Shown here one piece after another: positions 9,559 through 17,353 of a DNA stretch of 64,000 nucleotides. Below the pieces are notes generated by a model. The model saw only the letters and a list, made by a program, of their open reading frames with translations. It did no database searches and had not been told where the DNA came from. Both the position numbers and the translations under genes were made by a program. Within the stretch, counting starts at the first letter, position 1. Each line of letters opens with the position of its first letter. Source of the DNA: Porticoccus sp950063125 (GTDB lineage Bacteria; Pseudomonadota; Gammaproteobacteria; Pseudomonadales; Porticoccaceae); the NCBI RefSeq assembly GCF_963973895.1, contig NZ_CAXBBF010000001.1; one strand, written 5' to 3'.

Positions 9559-9945
9559 GTGGCTCTCCGCGACGAACAATGCCGGGAGGACCGGCTTCGC
9601 AACCGAATTGCGGAACTTCCCGCAGAGCAGCGCAGGGTTTTTCACGGGCGCATGGCGAGGCGTCTCAAAGATCCGGACAGCTATGCGGTGCTGAACTATT
9701 TGTTTATCGCCGGGTTGCATCATTTTTACCTCAGGCGCTGGTTTCGCGGTGCAGTTAATCTGGCTGTTTTTCTGGTCGGTCTGGCTTGCCTGCTCACTGG
9801 TCAATGGCGCTGGGGGCTTGGTTTGTTACTTTTGATTACGTTAATTGAGTTGCCAGCACTGTTCTGCTCTCAATGCATTGTATTGCGGTATAACAACGAC
9901 CTGGCTGAATCGCAGTTGGCGGAGACTGGCCACAGTCAGAACTGA
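9559..9945 (+). CDS. TM2 domain-containing membrane protein
   Basis: A 128-residue protein with a polar, arginine-rich N-terminal 45 residues and then two membrane helices. The segment YLFIAGLHHFYLRRWFRGAVNL is the TM2 signature (a helix hairpin with G-x-H-x-FYL), followed by hydrophobic stretches at about 66-82 and 86-104. TM2 proteins have no single known role. The start is a GTG at 9559, directly after the previous stop; no better in-frame ATG covers the conserved region. Strand and spacing place it in one unit with the DUF4177-like gene. Confidence 0.7.
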   Translation: MALRDEQCREDRLRNRIAELPAEQRRVFHGRMARRLKDPDSYAVLNYLFIAGLHHFYLRRWFRGAVNLAVFLVGLACLLTGQWRWGLGLLLLITLIELPALFCSQCIVLRYNNDLAESQLAETGHSQN

Positions 9946-9968
9946 TTTTTTACTTAATGGAGCGTGTG

Positions 9969-10775
9969 ATGGAAACGATAGGAAATGCCATTATTTTTTA
10001 TGGTCTGAAGGTTGTTATGGCAGCCGTTATTTTTTTTGTGGGTAAATTTATTGCGGGCTGGCTGAGGGGCCTGGTAGCCGGCTTGATGAAAAAGAAAGAC
10101 ATGGATGTGGCGATCCAGCAGTTTGTCTCTACGCTGGTTTACTATGCCCTTCTGACCTTTGTCTGTATTGCAGCACTGGGTCAGCTGGGCATACAAACGG
10201 CCTCCCTCGTGGCTGTGGTGGGTGCCGCCGGTCTCGCCGTTGGCCTGGCTTTACAAGGTTCTCTGGCCAATTTTGCCGCCGGTGTGCTGATCCTGATTTT
10301 TCGTCCCTTCCGTGTTGGAGACTATGTTGAAGTGGCCGGTGTCGGTGGTACGGTGTCGAAAATACTGGTATTTACTACCGAGCTGAACACCCCGGACAAC
10401 AAGCGGATTGTGATTCCCAATGGCCAGGTAATGAGCGGTACCATTACCAACTACTCCACCCACGATACCCGCCGGGTCGATCTGGTGATCGGTATCAGTT
10501 ACGGCGATGACATCGACAAGGCCAAGGCAGTGCTGCGTGAAGTTGTTGAAGCAGATAAACGTGTGTTGGCAGATCCGGCCCCGAATATCGCAGTTACCCA
10601 GCTGGCGGACAGCAGTGTCAACCTCATTGTCCGCCCCTGGGTTGCCACGGGCGACTACTGGGGGGTCTATTGGGATCTCACCGAAGCCATCAAAAAGCGC
10701 TTTGATAAGGAAGAGATTTCCATTCCTTTCCCGCAACGCGATGTGCATTTGTATCCGACAGCCGATAACGCTTGA
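9969..10775 (+). CDS. mscS: Small-conductance mechanosensitive channel MscS
   Basis: MscS opens under membrane tension to release solutes during hypo-osmotic shock. The 268-residue protein has three N-terminal membrane helices, the third being the glycine/alanine-rich pore helix (VAVVGAAGLAVGLALQGSLANFAAGVLIL), followed by the beta-domain signature FRPFRVGDYVEV and the cytoplasmic vestibule with RRVDLVIGISYGDDID. Length is close to E. coli MscS (286). An in-frame ATG exists at 9957, but a GGAG site at 9959-9962 lies six bases before the ATG at 9969, so the latter is preferred. A strong terminator follows. Confidence 0.92.
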   Translation: METIGNAIIFYGLKVVMAAVIFFVGKFIAGWLRGLVAGLMKKKDMDVAIQQFVSTLVYYALLTFVCIAALGQLGIQTASLVAVVGAAGLAVGLALQGSLANFAAGVLILIFRPFRVGDYVEVAGVGGTVSKILVFTTELNTPDNKRIVIPNGQVMSGTITNYSTHDTRRVDLVIGISYGDDIDKAKAVLREVVEADKRVLADPAPNIAVTQLADSSVNLIVRPWVATGDYWGVYWDLTEAIKKRFDKEEISIPFPQRDVHLYPTADNA

Positions 10776-10788
10776 AGGTCAAATGCTC

Positions 10789-10814
10789 AAGGCCCCTGTG
10801 AAGGGGCCTTTTTT
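10789..10814 (+). terminator. Rho-independent terminator after mscS
   Basis: AAGGCCCC and GGGGCCTT form an 8-bp perfect stem around a 6-base loop and run into a T tract, immediately after the mscS stop. Classic intrinsic terminator. Confidence 0.9.
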
Positions 10815-10837
10815 GTTCTATAAATAGAGAGGCATAT

Positions 10838-11086
10838 ATGGGTATTCTTTCCTGGATCGTACTTGGCCTGGTGGCCGGAATTCTTGCCAAATGGATCATG
10901 CCGGGCAGGGATGGTGGTGGGTTTATTCTCACGGTGCTGTTGGGTATTGCCGGCGCTTTTGTCGGTGGCTGGATTGGTTCGTTACTGGGCTTCGGTGGTG
11001 CGGGTGGCTTCAGTTTGGCCAGTATCGCCACGGCCACGGTGGGCGCCATTCTGATTTTGCTGCTTTACCGGCAGTTGAGAAAATAG
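10838..11086 (+). CDS. GlsB/YeaQ/YmgE family stress membrane protein (copy 1)
   Basis: An 82-residue, glycine-rich protein with three predicted membrane helices, the pattern of the transglycosylase-associated GlsB/YeaQ/YmgE family. Diagnostic pieces are the N-terminal LGLVAGILAKWIMPG and the GIAGAFVGGWIGSLLG segment. Family members are induced by general stress; the molecular function is unknown and no enzyme motif is present. A clear AGAGAGG ribosome site precedes the ATG. A second, diverged copy lies on the other strand at 36353-36604. Confidence 0.88.
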   Translation: MGILSWIVLGLVAGILAKWIMPGRDGGGFILTVLLGIAGAFVGGWIGSLLGFGGAGGFSLASIATATVGAILILLLYRQLRK

Positions 11087-11132
11087 TGAATTCCGGCGGC
11101 TGTTCTATTTGGCAAAAACTGAGGAGAACACG

Positions 11133-11531
11133 ATGAAATGCACGATCCTATCTATTGCAATGGTCGTCTTACTGGGCACTGGTATTGCGTCGGTGACACT
11201 GGCTCAGAAGCCGGAGCATGCCGGAAGTGGCAAAGGTGTTATGAAAGACGGGGCCCCGGTGGTCCGGGGAACGGAACAGTCGCGTGAAAAAAATATGCTC
11301 AAAGACATGGAGCAGAAACGGGAGATGACAGAGGAGCAGCGACGACTGCGTGATCCGGACCGCGATGAGCATGAACCCCGGGAGGAACGCGACAGGGAAG
11401 AGGCCAGGGATATGGAAAAACAGCGGGAGATGAAGGCCGAGCAGCAGCGCAAGGAACTTGGCAAAGGCTCTGAGCAGGGCCAGGACATGCGCCAGGAGCA
11501 CAGTCGCAAATGGTGGCGCTTCTGGGATTAA
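11133..11531 (+). CDS. Secreted, highly charged protein of unknown function
   Basis: I do not recognise a family. The 132-residue protein has a signal peptide (residues 1 to about 25, cleavage probably after LAQ) and a mature part that is almost entirely charged (Glu, Arg, Lys, Asp, Gln), probably one long helix or disordered. An internal near-repeat is visible: DMEQKREMTEEQRR and, about 35 residues later, DMEKQREMKAEQQRK. The end is KWWRFWD, an aromatic-basic tail. The start is the ATG at 11133, five bases after GAGGAGA; an upstream in-frame TTG would disrupt the signal peptide. It ends just before a palindromic terminator shared with aceK. A periplasmic metal- or polyanion-binding role is only a guess. 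Confidence 0.65.
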   Translation: MKCTILSIAMVVLLGTGIASVTLAQKPEHAGSGKGVMKDGAPVVRGTEQSREKNMLKDMEQKREMTEEQRRLRDPDRDEHEPREERDREEARDMEKQREMKAEQQRKELGKGSEQGQDMRQEHSRKWWRFWD

Positions 11532-11550
11532 TTGCGCCCTTTTCATCCCT

Positions 11551-11594
11551 GTCCCACAGAAAACGCAGCCGATCGGCTGCGTTTTCTGTGGGAC
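11551..11594. terminator. 44-bp perfect palindrome, bidirectional terminator
   Basis: The two 20-base arms (11551-11570 and 11575-11594) are exact reverse complements and the 4-base centre GATC is itself palindromic, so all 44 bases are self-complementary. Internal AAAA and TTTT tracts flank the GC-rich centre on each side. It lies between the convergent charged-protein gene and aceK, so it can end both transcripts. Confidence 0.85.
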
Positions 11595-11614
11595 ATCAAT
11601 ATTTGAATGGGCGA

Positions 11615-13366
11615 TCAGCGGGCGCGATCAAAGCGCCGTTTGCGGCGATAGGGAAATACATCGACAATTTTGCCGTTGCGGATCTGTTCCTGCAGCCCCC
11701 ACCAGAATTCCACATCGTAGATATCGCTGTGGAGCGCCTGAAAGGCTTCCCGGGCAACGGGATTGCCGGAGAAGAATAACCGGAATTCCTCTGGAAAAAT
11801 ATCGTTGGTTGCCACGGTATACCAGGGGGTGGCAGACATCTCCTCCTCGTCGGTCTTCGGTTCTGGGATGCGCCTGAAATGACACTCGGTCAATGGGCAG
11901 ATTTCATCGTAATCGTAAAACACCACCCGGTTGTGGCGGGTGACCCCGAAATTTTTCAGCAGCATGTCACCCGGAAAAATATTCGCCGCCGCCAGTTGTT
12001 TGATGGCGTTGCCGTATTCCTCGATGATGTTGCAGGTTTGTTGTTCATCAGCCCGCTGCAGGTAGATATTGAGCGGTGTCATGCGGCGCTCGGTATAGAG
12101 GTGCTTGATGATCAGCCGGTCTCCCTCGAAGGTCAGCAGCGAGGGTGCGACTTTCTGTAACTCGGCGAGTAGTTCGTCGGAAAAGCGATCCACCGGAAAC
12201 GAAAAATTAGCAAACTCCTGGGTATCGGCCATCCGCCCGATACGGTCGTGCCGGGAGACCATGTTGTACTTCTCCCGCACGATTTCGTGGGTGACCTCCT
12301 TGGGCGGGTCGAAACGATCCTTGATGATTTTAAAGACAATATCGTAGGACGGCAGCGTGAATACCGACATCACCATCCCCTTGATGCCCGGCGCAATGAC
12401 AAACTGATCCTGAGAGTTCCTCAGGTGACTGACAAACTCCCGATAAAATTCCGTCTTGGCGTGTTTGGGAAAACCAATGGACGTGTAGATTTCGTTGTCG
12501 CCCTTGTGGGGCATCAATTGCTTTAAAAAATGCAGATAGAGGTAGGGCAGCGGGGCATCTACCATAAAATGGGTTCGGGTAAAGCTGAACACCACGCTCA
12601 TCTCTTCCTTGTTGAAAATGGCAGTGTCAACAAACAGGCCGCCTTTTTCATTGTTCAGTACGGGCAGCACCAGTGGAAAAAGCCGGTCGCCGTCGATGAT
12701 GCGACCGACGATATAGGCCGCCTTGCTGCGATAAAACACCGAATCGAGCGTATCAAATTGCAGTGCCGAAACCGGATTCTTCAGGTGGGGTAGCAACTGC
12801 TCGTTGAATTCCTGAACGATGAAGTTTACATCCCTGGTGAGGTTTTCCGGTGGCGTAGAGAACTCGGCATCCAGCAGGATCTGTTCAAACACGGCGGCGA
12901 TATTGTCCATGCCCTCATAGCGCACATAAATGCTGTATTCCGCTTCCGGTATCGACGCCATTTGCGAAGACAGTACATAGATCAGGTCGTCATCAATCTT
13001 GTCGTGATCATTGATGCAGCCAAACACAGAGTTGAAAAAGGTCTCGGCAATTTCGTAATTGGGGAAGTTAAAAACCAGTTGGGTATAGACGGCCTTTGCC
13101 TGGCGCCATAATTCCAGATCGGTAATATCCTTGTTGGTCACAGTGGTCAGCAGCTCCGACACCTGACGAACCTTGGCCTTGTAGAGTTCCAGTCGGTCCA
13201 CGTTGGCGCTTTGCACCGCGTGCCAGTCGGCCTTTTCAAAGCGCGCCTTGGCGCCCAGAGTCATATTCAGGTAATCGGCAAAATAGCTGCGGAAGCCATT
13301 GAGGATGGTTTTTGCCATCCGTCGCGCAGTGCTGTTACGAAAAAAACGGGGGTCCGGAGCGGTCAT
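11615..13366 (-). CDS. aceK: Isocitrate dehydrogenase kinase/phosphatase
   Basis: AceK phosphorylates or dephosphorylates isocitrate dehydrogenase, switching carbon between the TCA cycle and the glyoxylate shunt. The 583 residues match the family (about 578 in E. coli). The N-terminal regulatory half precedes the kinase-like half with the conserved ATP-binding stretch VIAPGIKGMVMSVFTLPSY, YDYDEICPLTECHFR (metal-binding Asp), and the ending VFPYRRKRRF. The gene lies 18 bases after the lambda-P-like gene and so probably shares its transcript. It is separated from any aceBA genes, none of which is in the window. Confidence 0.95.
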   Translation of the reverse strand: MTAPDPRFFRNSTARRMAKTILNGFRSYFADYLNMTLGAKARFEKADWHAVQSANVDRLELYKAKVRQVSELLTTVTNKDITDLELWRQAKAVYTQLVFNFPNYEIAETFFNSVFGCINDHDKIDDDLIYVLSSQMASIPEAEYSIYVRYEGMDNIAAVFEQILLDAEFSTPPENLTRDVNFIVQEFNEQLLPHLKNPVSALQFDTLDSVFYRSKAAYIVGRIIDGDRLFPLVLPVLNNEKGGLFVDTAIFNKEEMSVVFSFTRTHFMVDAPLPYLYLHFLKQLMPHKGDNEIYTSIGFPKHAKTEFYREFVSHLRNSQDQFVIAPGIKGMVMSVFTLPSYDIVFKIIKDRFDPPKEVTHEIVREKYNMVSRHDRIGRMADTQEFANFSFPVDRFSDELLAELQKVAPSLLTFEGDRLIIKHLYTERRMTPLNIYLQRADEQQTCNIIEEYGNAIKQLAAANIFPGDMLLKNFGVTRHNRVVFYDYDEICPLTECHFRRIPEPKTDEEEMSATPWYTVATNDIFPEEFRLFFSGNPVAREAFQALHSDIYDVEFWWGLQEQIRNGKIVDVFPYRRKRRFDRAR

Positions 13367-13384
13367 GGGATCAGTCCAGCTGCG

Positions 13385-14059
13385 TTATTCATCGAGCTTT
13401 AAATCAGCTTTCAGTTCTGCCAGTCGTTGCCGCGACGCCTCGCGACTCAACGGTGGTTTCTCCGCAGCTTCCCGTGCGGGATCCGGTAAGGCCAGCTGCC
13501 GACCCTTACCCAGTTCGCGACAGAGACGTCGGTAGTGATCGAGAAACAGGGGGTAGCTGACCGCCTCTGCCTCATGGGCCAACAGGTACCAGCCAGTGGC
13601 CAGCCCGGCGTGATAGACCACCGGGTGAGACCAGTGGTGAGTGGTTTTTGGGGAGGGCGCATTGCAGGCTTCGAGATACGCACTGCGCGGCGAGGGCAGC
13701 CCCGCCGGGTTCTGACAGGCCTCACAACATTGCAGCATGCGATTCAGCGTGGGTAGATAGTCGGATGTTTCGATCACCCGTTTGGCGCCCAGCAGAATCT
13801 GATCCCGATCGAAGTGTGCCAATGCGTCCAGCCACAGGCGTTTTGCCTGATTGAGCAGATCGGTATCGGAGTAGGCACTGTAGAACTGGTTGTGAAAGTT
13901 CAGCCGAAACAGGGCGAACACCTGGTTGATGGTGTCTACCAGATGTTCCGGCAGGGGTTCTGGGCGCTCAGAGGGTCGCCCAGCTGCGGTCGCTGAGTTC
14001 GTCGACGAGGGTGCGACTCCGCGTACTGCCTGGTCGATCAGATCGTTGTTGTTTTCCAT
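13385..14059 (-). CDS. Lambda replication protein P family, probable chromosomal helicase loader
   Basis: A 224-residue protein that can be aligned by eye along most of its length to phage lambda P, the protein that loads DnaB helicase. Conserved points are INQVFALFRLNF near residue 45, the helix RLWLDALAHFDRDQILLGAKR, the turn YLPTLNRMLQCC, a HPVVYHAGLATGWYLLAHEA segment, and a C-terminal RQRLAELKADLKL that matches the lambda ending. The ATG at 14059 lies inside the 3' end of the upstream dnaT-like gene: the two overlap by 92 bases in different frames. Surrounding genes are chromosomal, not phage. By analogy with E. coli dnaT-dnaC, I infer a helicase-loading role. A domesticated P-type loader in gammaproteobacteria has been proposed before (DopE, as I recall); identity with it is not verified. 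Confidence 0.75.
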   Translation of the reverse strand: MENNNDLIDQAVRGVAPSSTNSATAAGRPSERPEPLPEHLVDTINQVFALFRLNFHNQFYSAYSDTDLLNQAKRLWLDALAHFDRDQILLGAKRVIETSDYLPTLNRMLQCCEACQNPAGLPSPRSAYLEACNAPSPKTTHHWSHPVVYHAGLATGWYLLAHEAEAVSYPLFLDHYRRLCRELGKGRQLALPDPAREAAEKPPLSREASRQRLAELKADLKLDE

Positions 14060-15092
14060 CGCTTGAGTCCTGGGTATGTGTTTGGTGACGCGACCATTCC
14101 CGTTTTACCTGCTGCAGGAACTTGGTGTTCCAGGAGCCATAGAGCTGGCCGCTATCTCGCCAGTACAAAACAAATTCCGGTACCAGCCGTTCGGCAAAAT
14201 CGCGCGGGATATTCGCCAACGTCAGCACCTCAAAAAGCTCTTCCCTGGGCTGCCAGTCCGCCGCCAGTGGGCGGGGCATGGTGTCCTGCTCCATCGTGTG
14301 TGTGAATCTGGCCCACTGACGTTTCACGTGCATGATAAAGCGGCTGTTCCAGGTGCTTGAGGATTCGCCCCGCTCCAGCCAGTAGAGGACAAACTCGGGG
14401 ATGGCGTCCTCGACAAAATTACGGTTGATAGCCGCCTGTTGGGTAAGAATATCCATGGCATCCTGTGAGGGTTGCCAGTCCCGGCTCATAGGCGTGTCCT
14501 GCCCCCGCCTGGCCGTTTCCGTCTGCTGTGCCCGCCAGAGACGCAGTACATGCTTGATAAATTTTGAGCCCCAGCTGTAGCGCGGCTCGCCACGTTCCGT
14601 CCAATATGTAATGAACTCTGGCAACTGGTCGGCAATGAATGCTGCCGGAATGTTGTACTGGGCAAGTTGTTGCAGAACGTCATTTTCCGGTCGCCAGTCG
14701 GGGGATATGGGCCGGGTACTTTGGTGTGCCGGGGTTGCCGGAAGCGTAGCGGGAAATTCGCCGGGTTTTGCTGTATTGCTATTGTCGGCACACTGTTCAT
14801 TAAAGGCAAAGCGCAATAGATGGCCTTCGGTCAGGGGGGGCGATGCCACCAGCAGAATGCCCTTGTCCCGAAGACTGCCGACGACCCGTTGCAGGTCAGA
14901 GAGAGACCAGAAGGGGGCAAATTTCAGGAGCTGCCCGCTGTCGATATTGAGCCACTCGTAGTCGCCCTGCCGTTCGGGCTTGCCATGACACATCAGCTCA
15001 TTGAGTAATTGCAGTAAAACTGTCTCCTCCAGGCCAATGGTAGCGGCCAGGGAGGGAGAAATAATGAGCGGTTTTTCCGGGAGCAGTGACAT
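13968..15092 (-). CDS. DnaT-like protein with three tandem DnaT ssDNA-binding domains
   Basis: A 374-residue protein. Residues 1-100 resemble the N-terminal winged-helix-like part of DnaT-related proteins (ISPSLAATIGLEETVLLQLL, then LRDKGILLV). After a low-complexity linker, three copies of the DnaT C-terminal domain follow at about 130-187, 203-262 and 278-335, each opening with DWRP or DWQP, then IPEF/VPEF, YW..RG or YW..SG, W..KF or W.SRF, and V.R.W. E. coli DnaT (179 residues) has one such domain and helps PriA-dependent primosome assembly on ssDNA. The 3' end overlaps the lambda-P-like gene by 92 bases. The domain calls are secure; the primosome role is inferred. Confidence 0.8.
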   Translation of the reverse strand: MSLLPEKPLIISPSLAATIGLEETVLLQLLNELMCHGKPERQGDYEWLNIDSGQLLKFAPFWSLSDLQRVVGSLRDKGILLVASPPLTEGHLLRFAFNEQCADNSNTAKPGEFPATLPATPAHQSTRPISPDWRPENDVLQQLAQYNIPAAFIADQLPEFITYWTERGEPRYSWGSKFIKHVLRLWRAQQTETARRGQDTPMSRDWQPSQDAMDILTQQAAINRNFVEDAIPEFVLYWLERGESSSTWNSRFIMHVKRQWARFTHTMEQDTMPRPLAADWQPREELFEVLTLANIPRDFAERLVPEFVLYWRDSGQLYGSWNTKFLQQVKREWSRHQTHTQDSSDGKQQRSDRPGSTRSRTLVDELSDRSWATL

Positions 15093-15221
15093 GCTGACAC
15101 TCTATCAGAAAGCGGTGGGCAAGTTTATCGGTCGCATTCGCTCAGAGGTGGTTTTCTATGTGGTTGCCGCATCGTTACAATAGCGCTTCAAAAAAACAAC
15201 AAACAGCAAGGTGGCAATGGA

Positions 15222-17279
15222 ATGGTTCCGAAGCAGGTCAGTTTGGTAGGAAGGCGACCAGCAAGCTGGCTTTGTTGTGTCCTGTTGTCGCTCAAATGGC
15301 TGCCGGTATTGGCCGCTTCGGTCGAGGGTTATACCGAGGATGATCTGATCGCAGACATTCCGGTGGCTTTGTCTGTCACACGACTGCCCCAGTCGGTGAC
15401 CGATACCTCCATGGCCGTTTCGGTTGTTGACCGATCCATGATTGAAGCGTCCGGATTTATCGAAATTCCCGATTTGCTGCGCCTTGTGCCGGGCTTTCAG
15501 GTCGGACTCAGCTGGCGTGATCACCATGCATCGGTAACCTATCACGGTCAGTCCGACGGTCTCTCGCGGCGTATGCAGGTTTTGCTCGACGGTCGTGTGG
15601 TGGTGGGATCATTGTTTGGGCTGGTGGATTGGGATCGGCTGGGAATCACTGTCGATGACATTGAGCGGATAGAGGTGGTTCGCGGTCCGGCGGGTGTTTC
15701 CTTCGGCTCCAATGCTTTCGTTGGCGTCATCAATATTGTGACCCAGAAACCCTACCACAATCCCGGCTGGCGGTTCAGCGCGACCACAGGCAGCCGCGAC
15801 ACCAGTCTGCTTGCGGCACGCTATGCCCATAGCGGTGATCAATTGGATTACCGGGCTTCCCTCAGTTACTTCAACACCGATGGCTTCCGTGGTGTCAATG
15901 ACGAGTCGATCGCTCGTTCCGGTCGCTTCCAGGGGAGCTTTCAAGCCACACCGGAAACTTCCTTGGATTTTCAGCTGGGGTACGCCGAGGGCCCCTGGGG
16001 TCGTGGCGGCAATGGTGTCTCTGTGGATCCTGTCGGCACCAAGGAAGCCAGCGAGCAATATGGCAGCCTCCGTCTGACCCGCACCACGGACCCTGGCAGT
16101 GCCTGGTATCTGCAGTTCGGCTTCAGCTCCGGTGAAGAAAACGATAAATTTTCTGCCGGGCTACTGTCGGACTTACTGGGGGTCGATCCCGCCGATATTG
16201 GTGGGGTGATCCCCGGTCAACAGGAACAGGAGGTGATTGGTCGCACCTTTGACTATCAGGTCAACCGGCGCGATATCGAGTTTCAGCAACTGTTAAATGG
16301 ACAGCGCTACCGGATTGCCTGGGGCCTGGGTTATCGCAAGGATATGGTCAATAGCCTGGAAATCGTCGGCCAAAAAGAGTGGCAGGCCATGGAGACTTAC
16401 CGGGCGCAGGGTAATATCGAGTACCGGTTGACTGATCAACTGTTGTTGAACGCCGGTGCCATATACGAAAAGAACAACATCAATCCCGGTGAGCTGTCCT
16501 GGCGGCTGGGCCTGAATTTCACCCCGACTGAGGGACATATGTTTCGGGTCTCGGTTGCGGAGAGCTGGCGGCAACCATTTCTGGTGGAGAATTTTCACAA
16601 TATTGCCGTGCGGCTGAATGACGGTACCGTGATCGAAACCGTTCAGATGGCACCCGAGCCCATTGATGCAGAGCGGCTCCGCAGTTACGAGCTGGGCTAT
16701 ATCGGCAACTGGCTGGATGAACGGTTGACCGCCGAGGTCAAGCTCTATCGGGAAACCTTTGAGGACGAGATTGAATACGTCTGGGATCCCACTTACCCGG
16801 AGGTGGTATCGATTTTTAATCAGGGAGCCATCCTTGACGTCAATGGTGGCAGTACCGCTATCGAGGGTTTTGAGACCGGAGCGCGCTGGCTGGCATCCGA
16901 GCGCACCCGCTTCTGGCTGTCCTATGCCTACGCGGACGCCAGTCAGTCCAGTTTGCCCATGGCATTTCGCAGTCTCTATCAAACATCAGCGACACCGCGC
17001 CATACCGTCAGCCTGTTGATGTCCCATGATCTCGGTCGCCGCTGGCAGGTGAGTGCGGGTTATTACTATCTCGACGATATGGTCTGGATTCTGTGGGGCT
17101 CCGAAACCGATGCCTATCGACGACTTGATGTGCGGATTGCCCGCCAGTTCCCGCTGCGCAATGCTGACCTGAAGCTGGAATTGATCGGCCAGAACCTCGG
17201 TGGCGACTACGTGGAATTCAAGCAGGCCAACCGTTTTGAAACGCGGACATTTCTGCGTGCCACGCTGCAGTTTCACTGA
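15222..17279 (+). CDS. TonB-dependent outer-membrane receptor, substrate unknown
   Basis: A 685-residue outer-membrane receptor. A signal peptide covers roughly residues 1-32. The plug domain follows with LPQSVTDTSMAVSVVDRSMI, the LLRLVPGFQV motif, MQVLLDGRVVVG and IERIEVVRGPAGVSFGSNAFVGVINIVT. The remainder is the beta-barrel, ending in a short aromatic strand (FLRATLQFH). The ending QFH departs slightly from the usual terminal Phe. The plug resembles catecholate/cobalamin-type receptors, but nothing nearby names the ligand: the neighbours are the divergent dnaT-like gene and radA, and no riboswitch or Fur-like box was recognised upstream. Confidence 0.82.
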   Translation: MVPKQVSLVGRRPASWLCCVLLSLKWLPVLAASVEGYTEDDLIADIPVALSVTRLPQSVTDTSMAVSVVDRSMIEASGFIEIPDLLRLVPGFQVGLSWRDHHASVTYHGQSDGLSRRMQVLLDGRVVVGSLFGLVDWDRLGITVDDIERIEVVRGPAGVSFGSNAFVGVINIVTQKPYHNPGWRFSATTGSRDTSLLAARYAHSGDQLDYRASLSYFNTDGFRGVNDESIARSGRFQGSFQATPETSLDFQLGYAEGPWGRGGNGVSVDPVGTKEASEQYGSLRLTRTTDPGSAWYLQFGFSSGEENDKFSAGLLSDLLGVDPADIGGVIPGQQEQEVIGRTFDYQVNRRDIEFQQLLNGQRYRIAWGLGYRKDMVNSLEIVGQKEWQAMETYRAQGNIEYRLTDQLLLNAGAIYEKNNINPGELSWRLGLNFTPTEGHMFRVSVAESWRQPFLVENFHNIAVRLNDGTVIETVQMAPEPIDAERLRSYELGYIGNWLDERLTAEVKLYRETFEDEIEYVWDPTYPEVVSIFNQGAILDVNGGSTAIEGFETGARWLASERTRFWLSYAYADASQSSLPMAFRSLYQTSATPRHTVSLLMSHDLGRRWQVSAGYYYLDDMVWILWGSETDAYRRLDVRIARQFPLRNADLKLELIGQNLGGDYVEFKQANRFETRTFLRATLQFH

Positions 17280-17353
17280 TACCCCCACAGCCAAACACCC
17301 TGATCGGGGGTGATCGCATGGTAGACTGAAAAGCATTTTCGGGAGATTGTTAC

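Noticed and set aside
13385..15092. Prophage remnant suggested by lambda-P and DnaT-like genes
   Set aside because: No integrase, terminase, repressor or structural gene is visible, and aceK follows 18 bases later, so the pair is better read as part of the chromosome.
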